Source: Arenibacter nanhaiticus (GTDB lineage Bacteria > Bacteroidota > Bacteroidia > Flavobacteriales > Flavobacteriaceae). From it: a stretch of DNA of 44,491 nt. Both the position numbers and the translations under genes were made by a program. The number at the start of each line of letters is the position of its first letter. Position 1 is the first letter of the stretch. The notes beneath the pieces were generated by a model. The model was not told the DNA's origin. It saw only the letters and a program-made list of their open reading frames with translations, and ran no database searches. The DNA lies in NCBI RefSeq assembly GCF_900141935.1, contig NZ_FQYX01000031.1:1-44491 (forward strand). The letters are read 5' to 3'. This document shows, in pieces, positions 26,288-34,924 of the stretch.

Positions 26288-26636
26288 AGCGATCTTACTA
26301 AAAAATTATACCCGCTAAAGTATCAACACGGCTATCATAAAAATATGACAAAAATCATTTTTCCAATAAAAACAGAAATGACTGACTGAACGATACCCTT
26401 AGGAAGTATTTTTTCTGCTTACACGAATCGTAATTCACGAGACAAATGCCAAGCCAGCTCCTTTTCATTTCATGGTACCGACTGTTCTTAAAAGCAACCC
26501 AATTTTTAGGTTTTCAAAAATATACCGCAAAAAAAGCCCTCCAATTTTGATAAAAAAGGAGGGTTCATTGGCCTTTAGCCTGTTATCAGGATAAGGTACC
26601 CTTATGGGTACTTGTCCCTGTACTAATGATCAGCAT
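26288..26636. other. Intergenic stretch with a terminator
   Basis: 349 bp. The right part carries the terminator of the CstB-like gene at 26529-26563. The left part must contain the promoter of the small leftward gene at 26287. Nothing else seen. Confidence 0.5.
26529..26563 (-). terminator. Intrinsic terminator of the CstB-like gene
   Basis: On the minus strand CCCTCC (26558-26563) and GGAGGG (26537-26542) form a stem around a 15-nt loop, followed by C and seven T (26529-26535). Placed 74 bp behind the stop at 26637; textbook layout. Confidence 0.8.
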
Positions 26637-28046
26637 TTATAAGGTTGTTGGGCACACATATTCGGTGACGGGTACTTCTGCTTTTTTGATTGCGGCAAAG
26701 CCACCCCCAACATCAACTAGGTTATGGATACCTCTGCTTTTTAATATGGAAGCTGCAATTACAGATCTATACCCACCGGCGCAATGCACGTAGAAGGTCT
26801 CATCTTTGGGGAACTGCCCCATATGGTTATTTAAGAAATCTAAGGGCGTATTCTCGGCATCAATAACATGTTGGGACAAATATTCTGTTTCCTTTCGCAC
26901 GTCGAAAACCGGAATATTTTTATCGGATAAGGTTTCTTTTAGTTCTTCTGCAGGATAGGAGGTAATGGTATCATAATCTCTACCCGAAGTTTTCCAAGCT
27001 TCAAAACTTCCTTTTAGGTACCCAATAGTACCGTCGAAACCTACACGGGAGAGTCTAATTAAAGCCTCTTCTTCCCTCCCCTCTGGGGCCACCAATAAAA
27101 TCGTTTGGTTTACATTGGCTATCAAAGCTCCTACCCATGGTGCAAAACCACCATCCAGGCCAATAAAAATAGAACGTGGCACATAGCCCTTTACAAATTC
27201 GCTTTGGTGGCGCACATCCAATATCACCGCATCGGTAGCATTGGCTGCCTCTTCAAATTCTTCTGGTGTAAGGGCAGTGGTTCCTCTTTCGAGCACTTCG
27301 GCTATATCTTCATACCCTTCTTTGTTCATTTGAACATTCAATGGGAAGTATTTTGGAGGAGGCAACAATCCATCGGTCACCTCTTTTATAAACTCTTCCT
27401 TGGTCATATCTGCTCTCAGGGCATAGTTCATTTTTTTCTGGTTCCCCAAGGTATCCACTGTTTCTTTCATCATGTTCTTCCCACATGCAGAGCCTGCTCC
27501 ATGTGCGGGGTACACGATAACATCATCCGAGAGTGTCATTATTTTATTTCTAAGGCTTTCAAATAAGATCCCTGCCAACTCTTCCTGCGTCATATCGGCA
27601 GCTTTCTGGGCTAAATCTGGTCTCCCTACATCTCCTAAGAACAAGGTGTCCCCAGAAAATATCGCATGGTCCTTCCCGTTTTTGTCTTTTAACAAATAGG
27701 TAGTACTTTCCATGGTATGCCCAGGGGTATGCAATACTTTTATAGTAATATCCCCTAAAGGAAATTCCTGTCCGTCGGTGGCAATAATTGCGTCAAAAGA
27801 CGGATTAGCCAATGGTCCAAATACAATAGGCGCACCGGTTTCTTTGGATAAGGTTACATGCCCGCTGACGAAATCGGCATGAAAATGAGTTTCAAAAATA
27901 TACTTTACAACTGCCTTATCAGTTTTTACCCTTTCTAAATATGGTGTTATTTCCCGTAATGGATCTATAATAGCTACCTCTCCCTTACTTTCTATGTAAT
28001 AGGCACCTTGTGCTAAACAACCCGTATATATTTGTTCTATATTCAT
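26637..28046 (-). CDS. CstB-like persulfide dioxygenase-rhodanese fusion
   Basis: 469 residues in three parts. Residues 1-245 are a metallo-beta-lactamase fold with THFHADFVSGH (His54, His56, Asp58, His63), HTPGHTMEST and SGDTLFLGDVGRPDL, as in persulfide dioxygenases. Residues 255-360 are a rhodanese-like domain without an active Cys (LLVAPEGREEEA at the loop site), that is, a pseudo-rhodanese. Residues 365-469 are a rhodanese with an active-site loop VHCAGGYRSVIAAS. The same order is known for staphylococcal CstB, which turns persulfide and sulfite into thiosulfate. Paired with the SulP permease upstream (106 bp gap), so likely a sulfide or persulfide detoxification module. Confidence 0.87.
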   Translation of the reverse strand: MNIEQIYTGCLAQGAYYIESKGEVAIIDPLREITPYLERVKTDKAVVKYIFETHFHADFVSGHVTLSKETGAPIVFGPLANPSFDAIIATDGQEFPLGDITIKVLHTPGHTMESTTYLLKDKNGKDHAIFSGDTLFLGDVGRPDLAQKAADMTQEELAGILFESLRNKIMTLSDDVIVYPAHGAGSACGKNMMKETVDTLGNQKKMNYALRADMTKEEFIKEVTDGLLPPPKYFPLNVQMNKEGYEDIAEVLERGTTALTPEEFEEAANATDAVILDVRHQSEFVKGYVPRSIFIGLDGGFAPWVGALIANVNQTILLVAPEGREEEALIRLSRVGFDGTIGYLKGSFEAWKTSGRDYDTITSYPAEELKETLSDKNIPVFDVRKETEYLSQHVIDAENTPLDFLNNHMGQFPKDETFYVHCAGGYRSVIAASILKSRGIHNLVDVGGGFAAIKKAEVPVTEYVCPTTL

Positions 28047-28152
28047 ACTACTTACTTTTAATATTTATACTCGGGAATCAGATCCCTAAAAAAATCACTA
28101 CTTATTTTCTGTACACCAAAATTACAAGTTCTTTATTACTCTGTAAGTAACT

Positions 28153-29877
28153 TTAGTTGCTTAGGTTCTGGTGTGCTACTCTTTCCCATAACGAAGGGCC
28201 GGAATTAGGATCATCATGATAGGCCACCGCCTCTTTGATAGTGATGAAAAGATTTTCTTTTCCCAAATAATCAATCAGACCACTTCGGAATATTATATCC
28301 CTTGTCGGACCAATAGCCCCTGCTATATACAGGTGAAGGTTCTTTTTATGCATTTCTTCCAAAACACTCATCAGCATATTGGAGGCAGAATCGTCTATAT
28401 AATTAATGGCTTCGGCGTTTAATATCACTGCTCTAAGCGGCTCGCCTTTTGCTTGGATATACTTTAGCAACTTATTTTTAAAATATACCGAATTGCCAAA
28501 ATATAGTTGGGAATCGAACCGTACGACCAACAGGTCTTCGCGTATGATCACATCCTCGCCAAAACGGTTTATATTTTTATAATAATCAGAATCCTTAAGC
28601 TTCCCCAAAACGGCAAAATGGGGTTTAGAGGTCCTATACACCATCAATAATAAGGATAGGAGCGTCCCTATTAGGATCCCTTCGACGATCCCCATGGACA
28701 GCGTAAAGAAAAAGGTGATTAGCAGTACCATGAATTCATCTTTTCGGGCCTTCCACAGACTTTTAGGGTAACTAACATCTATTAGACTAAAAACAGAAAC
28801 CATTATAATAGACCCAAGGGCGGCATTGGGCAAATGATAAAATAAAGGGGTAAGATACAATAGGGTTAGTGCTACCATGGCCACGGAAATTATAGAAGCT
28901 ATGGTCGTTTTTGCCCCTGCCTCATAATTTATGGCCGATCTAGAAAAACTAGAGGTCACCGGATAGGCCTGAAAAAAAGACCCTACCATATTAGAGGTCC
29001 CCAAGGCTACTAATTCCTGATTTGGATCGATGGTTTCTAATTTGGCTTTTTCCTCTAGGGCCTTCCCTATGGATATAATTTCTAAATACCCCACCAAAGC
29101 CAAGGTTAAAGCAATGGGCCAAATATCATTAATCAGGGCCATATCAATAATAGGAAATTGGAAGGAAGGAAAACCAGAAGGCACTTTGCCCACTACCTCA
29201 ACCCCATAGGTTTCGAGCTCAAAATAATAAACCGTTAAAATACTGGCAACGACCACTATTAAAATGGCCGGGAATTTTTTAAACCACTTTTTACACAGTA
29301 CTATGGTAAATATCCCTACCAACCCAATCGCTAAATCGTAAAAATTGGTTTCCGGTATTTTTTGAAAGGCATGGAGCACCAATTCGTGGAATTTGCTGCT
29401 ATTCTCCATCTTTAAACCTAGCAAATGCTTTATCTGGCCAAAAATTATAATCAAGGCCGCAGCCGACGTAAAGCCGCTGATGACGGGTCTTGACATAAAA
29501 TTGACTAAAAAGCCCATCCTAAAAAGTCCCAAGACAAGCTGAAAAGCCCCTACCATAAAAGATAATAGTAAGGCCGTTACAATATAATTCTCTATTCCAA
29601 CAATGGCAAGGGTTCCCAATCCTGCCCCTACCAACAAAGAATCCATTGCCACAGGGCCGACGGCTACATTTCTAGAAGTTCCTAAAAAAGCATATACAAG
29701 CGCTGGCAACAAGGAGGCATAAAGCCCATAAACGGGCGGAAGCCCCGCAATCATGGCATAGGCCATTCCCTGTGGAATTAGGATAACCCCTACGGTAAAT
29801 CCGGCCACAACATCGTTTCCAAATTTGCGCTTATTGTATTTGGGAAGCCACTCCAAAAAAGGTAAAAACCTGCTCAT
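28153..29877 (-). CDS. SulP-family anion permease with STAS domain
   Basis: 574 residues. The membrane part (1-425) carries the SulP signature GVILIPQGMAYAMIAGLPPV (31-50) followed by YGLYASLLPALVYAFLGTSR, and about 11-12 helices. The C-terminal STAS domain (about 437-550) has NYIDDSASNMLMSVLEEMHK with the conserved Asp-Ser pair. SulP proteins move sulfate, bicarbonate or related oxyanions. Directly followed, on the same strand, by the CstB-like gene, which favours a sulfur oxyanion (sulfate, sulfite or thiosulfate) as substrate; this is inference from context. Upstream lies a short divergent region shared with the DUF1080 gene. Confidence 0.92.
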   Translation of the reverse strand: MSRFLPFLEWLPKYNKRKFGNDVVAGFTVGVILIPQGMAYAMIAGLPPVYGLYASLLPALVYAFLGTSRNVAVGPVAMDSLLVGAGLGTLAIVGIENYIVTALLLSFMVGAFQLVLGLFRMGFLVNFMSRPVISGFTSAAALIIIFGQIKHLLGLKMENSSKFHELVLHAFQKIPETNFYDLAIGLVGIFTIVLCKKWFKKFPAILIVVVASILTVYYFELETYGVEVVGKVPSGFPSFQFPIIDMALINDIWPIALTLALVGYLEIISIGKALEEKAKLETIDPNQELVALGTSNMVGSFFQAYPVTSSFSRSAINYEAGAKTTIASIISVAMVALTLLYLTPLFYHLPNAALGSIIMVSVFSLIDVSYPKSLWKARKDEFMVLLITFFFTLSMGIVEGILIGTLLSLLLMVYRTSKPHFAVLGKLKDSDYYKNINRFGEDVIIREDLLVVRFDSQLYFGNSVYFKNKLLKYIQAKGEPLRAVILNAEAINYIDDSASNMLMSVLEEMHKKNLHLYIAGAIGPTRDIIFRSGLIDYLGKENLFITIKEAVAYHDDPNSGPSLWERVAHQNLSN

Positions 29878-29989
29878 TCCCCAAAATTAGCATTTAATCC
29901 TTAAAGCAAAACCACTATCCTCATATAATTGTAGTCACCACGACACAAACCTTCTTTAAAAACAGAGAATTCATTCAAAAAAACTTTAC

Positions 29990-30012
29990 CTTGTAAGCTT
30001 GTTTTTTACAAG
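29990..30012 (+). promoter_or_regulatory. Hairpin in the 5' leader of the DUF1080 gene
   Basis: CTTGTAA (29990-29996) and TTACAAG (30006-30012) form a 7-bp stem with a 9-nt loop, ending 24 bp before the ATG. Could be an operator or a leader structure; function not known. Confidence 0.3.
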
Positions 30013-30036
30013 CCTTTAAACCTAAAAGAGACCACT

Positions 30037-30915
30037 ATGAAGAAGTTTTTTTCTATGGCACTTTACAGTGCCTGCCTTTTAATTTTATGTCAATGTACCA
30101 CCCTTAAACCGGTTGCCCAAGAGCAGAACGGAGAATGGGTACATATGTTTAACGGGAAGGATCTAAACGATTGGACCACCAAAATTCACCATTACGAAGT
30201 TGGCGATAATTACGGCGACACCTTTAGGGTAGAAGACAGTATTATAAAAGTGCGATACGACAAGTACGAAGGCGATTTTAACGAACGATATGGCCATTTA
30301 TATTATAACACCCCTTATTCGTATTACCATTTGGTGATAGAATATAGGTTTGTTGGAGAGTTACATCCTGGAGCACCTGGGTATACCATAAAAAATAGCG
30401 GGGTAATGTTTCATTCCCAAGACCCAAGAACCATGCTTAAAGAACAAGACTGGCCTATTTCTGTAGAAATGCAGTTTTTAGCCGGACTAGAAGAAGGTTC
30501 TCCCAGACCTACAGGAAATATGTGTTCGCCAGGGACCGATGTCGTTTATGAAGGTAAAATAGATCCTAGACATTGTATTAATTCTACCTCAAAAACCTAT
30601 TACGGCGATCAGTGGGTACGTGCCGAAGCCATTGTTTTGGGCGATTCTCTAGTGACCCATATTATTAATGGGGAAAAGGTTTTAGAGTATACCCAACCCC
30701 AAATTGGTGGTGGCGTGGCAAACGGCTATGACCCAGCGGTTAAAATTGATGGTACATTATTAAAGGAAGGATTTATTGCCTTGCAATCTGAAGGACAACC
30801 GATAGATTTTAGAATGGTGAAAATTAAAAACCTAAAAGGGTGTATGGACCCTAAAGCTATCAACTTCCATAAGGATTATATAAAATCGGATCCGGAAGCC
30901 TGTATCTACAAATAG
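30037..30915 (+). CDS. DUF1080 (3-keto-disaccharide hydrolase-type) lipoprotein
   Basis: 292 residues. The signal peptide ends in the lipobox LILCQC (Cys20), predicting a lipid-anchored protein. The body is one concanavalin-like beta-sandwich of the DUF1080 family, starting with the hallmark WVHMFNGKDLNDWTTKIHHY, then YYHLVIEYRFVGE, PISVEMQFLAGLEE and GFIALQSEGQPIDFRMVKIK. Some family members cleave 3-keto-glycosides; others are only annotated by domain. A short Cys-containing tail (GCMDPKAINFHKDYIKSDPE ACIYK) follows. Divergent from the SulP gene; single-gene unit closed by the hairpin at 30935. Confidence 0.88.
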   Translation: MKKFFSMALYSACLLILCQCTTLKPVAQEQNGEWVHMFNGKDLNDWTTKIHHYEVGDNYGDTFRVEDSIIKVRYDKYEGDFNERYGHLYYNTPYSYYHLVIEYRFVGELHPGAPGYTIKNSGVMFHSQDPRTMLKEQDWPISVEMQFLAGLEEGSPRPTGNMCSPGTDVVYEGKIDPRHCINSTSKTYYGDQWVRAEAIVLGDSLVTHIINGEKVLEYTQPQIGGGVANGYDPAVKIDGTLLKEGFIALQSEGQPIDFRMVKIKNLKGCMDPKAINFHKDYIKSDPEACIYK

Positions 30916-30934
30916 TCAAGACTATATAGAATTA

Positions 30935-30971
30935 ATAAGGGAGATGTCCTTCTTCGGAATATCTCCCTTAT
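30935..30971. terminator. Bidirectional hairpin terminator
   Basis: ATAAGGGAGAT (30935-30945) and ATCTCCCTTAT (30961-30971) pair perfectly over 11 bp around a 15-nt loop. The element stands between the stops of two converging genes (30915 and 31035). The U-tracts are poor on both sides. Confidence 0.65.
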
Positions 30972-31034
30972 CATAAAATCCTATCCAATAGATTCTTCAA
31001 TACAACAATGCGTTGTAATCTATTTCAAATAGCC

Positions 31035-31667
31035 TTATAAAAGCAACACCTTTATTTGGTTTCTGAACAACTTAATTTTCCCGTCATTTTCCATCTTCTT
31101 TAAAAGGCGAGACACCACTACCCTAGAAGTATTTAGATCGTTGGCAATCTCCTGATGGGTTGCGTATATTAAATCGTCTTGGGTTACTTTCGCCTTGTCC
31201 TGCAGGTGTTTTAATAGACGTTCGTCCATTTTTAAAAAGGCAAGGGTATCTATCGTTTCCAAAAGCTCTTTCATTCGCGCTTGGTAACTATCCAATATAA
31301 ATTTTTGCCAGCTTTTATATTTCCCCATCCATAGTTCCATATACTGCACTGGTATCATCAGTATTTCGGCATTGGTTTCTGCCACCGCCCTTATCTCACT
31401 CTTATTTCTTCCCAAGCAGCAAGAAAAGGTCATGGCACAGGTATCTCCTCTCTCTATAAAATACAGCAACAGCTCATCGCCTCCTTCATCTTCCCGTAAT
31501 ATTTTTATAGCCCCTTTTAATAATAAGGGCATATTGGTAACGGTGTCGCCTATAGCCATTAACACTTCACCTTGATTCACTTTTTTATAGAGCCCTACAG
31601 ACTTTATTTCTTCCAATAGTTCAGGTTCAAAAAGATACCCATAGTGATGTTCCAAGGCCTGTTGCAT
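31035..31667 (-). CDS. Crp/Fnr-family transcriptional regulator
   Basis: 210 residues: cyclic-nucleotide-binding-like beta-roll (about 25-115; VNQGEVLMAIGDTVTNMPLL, FIERGDTCAMTFSC), long dimer helix (YMELWMGKYKSWQKFILDSY), and a winged HTH with recognition helix (THQEIANDLNTSRVVVSRLL). The beta-roll has a CC pair (SCCLG), possibly redox- or sulfide-sensitive, but no full Fnr cysteine cluster. In Bacteroidota, such regulators often stand beside rhodanese/sulfur genes, which lie 5 kb away here. Starts 2 bp after the epimerase stop, so part of the same transcript as the next gene. Confidence 0.9.
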   Translation of the reverse strand: MQQALEHHYGYLFEPELLEEIKSVGLYKKVNQGEVLMAIGDTVTNMPLLLKGAIKILREDEGGDELLLYFIERGDTCAMTFSCCLGRNKSEIRAVAETNAEILMIPVQYMELWMGKYKSWQKFILDSYQARMKELLETIDTLAFLKMDERLLKHLQDKAKVTQDDLIYATHQEIANDLNTSRVVVSRLLKKMENDGKIKLFRNQIKVLLL

Positions 31668-31669
31668 AC

Positions 31670-32458
31670 CTATTTTTTTAATTTATTAGGTTGAAGATAT
31701 ACGGAAAACAACTTTTCTTTTTCTGTCAAAGTCTGAAATCCAGTATGCAGGTTTTCATGTGATGCCGCATAGGGATAAAAACTAATAGGCTCTATACAAA
31801 GCATATTAGGCACCTCTGTCCAAAGCATAAAATTTCCGAACCCTTCTGTTTTTATGTGGAGTTCTTCGGCATCGGACAAGGTCACTTCTTCGGTATCCAA
31901 AACTGCCAATGCTCTATTGCCGACCGCCAATATTTGGGGTAGATCTATACTTTTATCCTTTACCCGTACACTGGGGGTATCGGTATGCAATTTAAAAGCC
32001 GGGTGGTATCCTAACATAAATGGCATTTCTTGATCTCCGGAAACGGCAAAAGTAATTTTCAGTCCTTCTTCCGTTAATTCATAGCTTTTTTGAAACCTGA
32101 AATTATAGGGCCATGCCAATAATTCCTCGGTAGATTTAGCAGGGTATTTAGAATTCTGCACTTTTGTATTGGCGACATACGTTTTTTCCCAAACTGCTTT
32201 TTCTTCCGTTTGTGAAACCAGCTGATACTGTAATTCACGTAACAAACCGTGTTGATCTTGTACTGCTGCTCCCTTAGGAGTACTTACTTTAAAATCGGCC
32301 TCATTGGTCGGGCCTATAATTGGAAACATTTCCGTATCCGAACTTCGCCACCCCGGGCTTCCTTTTTGATGAATGTATTCATGGCCATCTACCGTATAGC
32401 CTACTAATTCCCCTGCATCAATCCTTGCGGTTTGGTTCAACCCTTTTAAGCTTATCAT
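31670..32458 (-). CDS. Aldose 1-epimerase-like (galactose mutarotase fold) protein
   Basis: 262 residues. The fold is shown by the opening GQTARIDAGE-like strand (LNQTARIDAGELVGYTVDGH), the segment EMFPIIGPTNEADF, and the catalytic-site region MPFMLGYHPAFKLHTDTPSV, where His of GYHPAF is the general acid, plus LCIEPISFYPYA. It belongs to the YeaD/Slr1438-like epimerase branch (DUF4432/aldose_epim), probably interconverting sugar anomers in the cytosol. It forms a tight pair with the Crp/Fnr gene (2-bp gap), which is odd for a metabolic enzyme and may just reflect a shared promoter. The ATG follows the cysteine synthase stop by 63 bp. Confidence 0.85.
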   Translation of the reverse strand: MISLKGLNQTARIDAGELVGYTVDGHEYIHQKGSPGWRSSDTEMFPIIGPTNEADFKVSTPKGAAVQDQHGLLRELQYQLVSQTEEKAVWEKTYVANTKVQNSKYPAKSTEELLAWPYNFRFQKSYELTEEGLKITFAVSGDQEMPFMLGYHPAFKLHTDTPSVRVKDKSIDLPQILAVGNRALAVLDTEEVTLSDAEELHIKTEGFGNFMLWTEVPNMLCIEPISFYPYAASHENLHTGFQTLTEKEKLFSVYLQPNKLKK

Positions 32459-32521
32459 TATTTTTTTATTTATTAGGTGTTCTTTGTCTTTTGGCTTTTA
32501 TAATTAGTTGTTGGTCTATAC

Positions 32522-33502
32522 TTATTTTATAAACCCTTTTTCTCTCATCCATTGGTCGTTGTACATTTTACCCACATAGCGGCTTCCATGGTCATGAAAC
32601 AAAACCACTACCACATCGTCTTTTGTAAAATGTTCTTTTAGCTGTAACAAGCCTTTCATGGCTGCTCCTGCCGAATTCCCCAAAAACATAGCTTCTTCCT
32701 TGGCCAAGCGTTGGGTATAAATGGCGGCATCTTTATCGGTTACTTTTGTAAAGCCGTCTATAATATCGAAGTGAACATTTTTAGGCAACATATCTTCCCC
32801 TATCCCTTCAGTGATATAAGGATAGATTTCATCCTTATCAAGAATTCCGGTTTCGTGATATTTCTTAAATACCGACCCATAGGTATCAATACCCCATACT
32901 TTAATATTCGGGTTCTTTTCTTTTAGAAAGGTCCCTACCCCGGAGATGGTCCCCCCAGTTCCGACACCCGCTACAAAGTGTGTAATTTTCCCTTCGGTCT
33001 GCTCCCAAATTTCGGGTCCGGTCGTTAAATAGTGGGCTTTAAAATTACCTGGATTATCGTATTGATTTACATACCATGAATTGGGGGTTTCCTTAGCCAG
33101 CCTCTTCCCGGTCGCATAGTAACTTCTAGGATCTTCTGGCGCCACATTGGTAGGACACACGTGTACTTCACTCCCCATAGCCTTAAGAATATCTACCTTT
33201 TCCTTGGACTGTTTATCACTGATCACGCAGATCATTTTATACCCTTTCACAACGGCCACAAGGGCCAATCCCATGCCTGTATTTCCCGAAGTACTTTCTA
33301 TGATGGTTCCTCCCGGTTTTAAGAGCCCTTCCTTTTCAGCATCTGCTATCATTTGCACCGCTATCCTGTCTTTTACCGAATTGCCAGGATTAAATGTCTC
33401 GTATTTGGCCAATACCAAACATGGCAGTTCCGAAGTAAGTTTGTTTAACTTTACTAAGGGCGTATTTCCTATGGTTTCTAAAATATTCTTAAAATATTTC
33501 AT
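32522..33502 (-). CDS. PLP-dependent cysteine synthase family protein
   Basis: 326 residues from the ATG at 33502; a TTG 3 codons further upstream is less likely. Fold type II PLP enzyme: ETIGNTPLVKLNKL, the lysine in FNPGNSVKDRIAVQM (Schiff base Lys), substrate loop IIESTSGNTGMGLALV, PLP phosphate glycine loop VAGVGTGGTISGVG and C-terminal FLGNSAGAAM. Members make cysteine from O-acetylserine and sulfide, or cystathionine from homocysteine. Upstream of the epimerase and Crp/Fnr genes on the same strand (63-bp gap to the epimerase). With CstB-like and SulP nearby, sulfur assimilation and detoxification are physically close. Confidence 0.9.
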   Translation of the reverse strand: MKYFKNILETIGNTPLVKLNKLTSELPCLVLAKYETFNPGNSVKDRIAVQMIADAEKEGLLKPGGTIIESTSGNTGMGLALVAVVKGYKMICVISDKQSKEKVDILKAMGSEVHVCPTNVAPEDPRSYYATGKRLAKETPNSWYVNQYDNPGNFKAHYLTTGPEIWEQTEGKITHFVAGVGTGGTISGVGTFLKEKNPNIKVWGIDTYGSVFKKYHETGILDKDEIYPYITEGIGEDMLPKNVHFDIIDGFTKVTDKDAAIYTQRLAKEEAMFLGNSAGAAMKGLLQLKEHFTKDDVVVVLFHDHGSRYVGKMYNDQWMREKGFIK

Positions 33503-33679
33503 AGGCTTCAAAGATACTAGTTTCAGGGTTCAAAAATAATGGCAGCGACTAAAAAACGGCTTCGTCCCTTCCTGAGAGATACTGGTTATGCCTACTTATT
33601 TTTACGGGTAGTCCCACCCCTTAAATCAGGACGGTTTTCCCTAATATTTACAGTTGTTAATTCTTACGACTTTAGCTAT

Positions 33680-34921
33680 CTATTCAAACTTAATGGCCTT
33701 TACTGGCGAAATTTTTGTTATGATGTAAGAAGGTACCAATAACATTAATAAGCAGAGCAACAAAACCCCAGCATTGAGTCCCAATACGGTCCACGGATCT
33801 GTATGCACAGGAATATAATCGATATAGTACTCTTCGGGATTTGGGAATTTAAACAATCTAAATTTGTTTTGGATCCCAATAACCCCCAGGCCAATAACAT
33901 TTCCAATCAGCAGTCCTATCCCTATCAGGTAGGTGGCATTATATAAAAATATTTTACGGATACTCCAGTTCGAAGCTCCCAAGGCTTTTAAAACACCTAT
34001 CATTTGGGTACGTTCTAGGATAAGCACTAAAAGGGCCGTAATCATATTGATCCCCCCCACGATTACCATGATCCCAATAATAAGGGCGATATTAAAATCG
34101 AAGAGACCTATCCATTCAAAAATCCTAAAATATTTATCCTTGATCGTCTGGGTATCTAGGTCCGAAAGTGTTTTCCCGTAAATTTCTTTTCCTTTTTCAT
34201 CAATATCATCAAAATTATCCAAGAATATCTCAAAATTACCCACCTCGTTTTCGGCCCATTTATTCATGCGCTGTATATGTCGAAGGTCTATAAAAATATA
34301 AGAGCTATCGAACTCCTCAAAACCACTATCATAGATACCGACGATGGTAAACTTCCGTTGATTGGGCATTTTTGACGGCTGGTCTTCCTTAATAAAAAAG
34401 GAAAAAAATGAATCCCCTGTTTTTAAATGCAGGCGGTTTGCCAAAATCCGCGAAATAAGCACCTCATCGTTGAGTGCGTCCGTATAATCGGGCAGCACGC
34501 CATCGACCAAAAACTCTTCAAAGACTTTCCAATTATAATCTTTTCCCACCCCCTTTGCGATGATCCCTTCAAAAGTGTCTTCGGTACGTATGATCCCTCC
34601 TTTACTGGCTACGGCCTGTATGTGGTTAATACCACTGACCGATTTAAATTCGGGATAAAAATCTTGCTCTATGGAAACTGGTACTACAGAGACATCGGAA
34701 GTATTATTATCGTAATTATAAATCTGGATATGGCCATTAAATGCGGCTATTTTTTCGCGTATTTTATGCTTTAGCCCAACGCCCGTTGCTATGGCGATCA
34801 ACATCATTATGACGCCAATAGAAATCGCTGCAATGGCTATTTTTATAATTGGCGCAGATATACTAACTTTATGCTCTTTGCCTCTGACCAGACGCTTGGC
34901 AATAAAAAATTCTAAATTCAA
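33680..34921 (-). CDS. FtsX-like ABC transporter permease (LolC/LolE type)
   Basis: 413 residues. Starts at a TTG (34919-34921), with no ATG upstream in frame; the family usually begins MNxEFFIAKRL, which this reading matches exactly (NLEFFIAKRLVRGKEHKVS). First membrane helix at about 22-50 (IIKIAIAAISIGVIMMLIAI), a large periplasmic MacB-like domain (about 60-260), and a three-helix FtsX core (about 270-410: IALIIGIMVIVGGINMITAL, LLVLILERTQMIGVLKALGA, with the typical R-T-x-x-I-G-x-x-K-A-L-G). Role: lipoprotein release from the inner membrane with a LolD ATPase, which is not in the window. Divergent to NamZ with only 3 bp between start codons. Confidence 0.9.
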   Translation of the reverse strand: MNLEFFIAKRLVRGKEHKVSISAPIIKIAIAAISIGVIMMLIAIATGVGLKHKIREKIAAFNGHIQIYNYDNNTSDVSVVPVSIEQDFYPEFKSVSGINHIQAVASKGGIIRTEDTFEGIIAKGVGKDYNWKVFEEFLVDGVLPDYTDALNDEVLISRILANRLHLKTGDSFFSFFIKEDQPSKMPNQRKFTIVGIYDSGFEEFDSSYIFIDLRHIQRMNKWAENEVGNFEIFLDNFDDIDEKGKEIYGKTLSDLDTQTIKDKYFRIFEWIGLFDFNIALIIGIMVIVGGINMITALLVLILERTQMIGVLKALGASNWSIRKIFLYNATYLIGIGLLIGNVIGLGVIGIQNKFRLFKFPNPEEYYIDYIPVHTDPWTVLGLNAGVLLLCLLMLLVPSYIITKISPVKAIKFE

Positions 34922-34924
34922 TTT

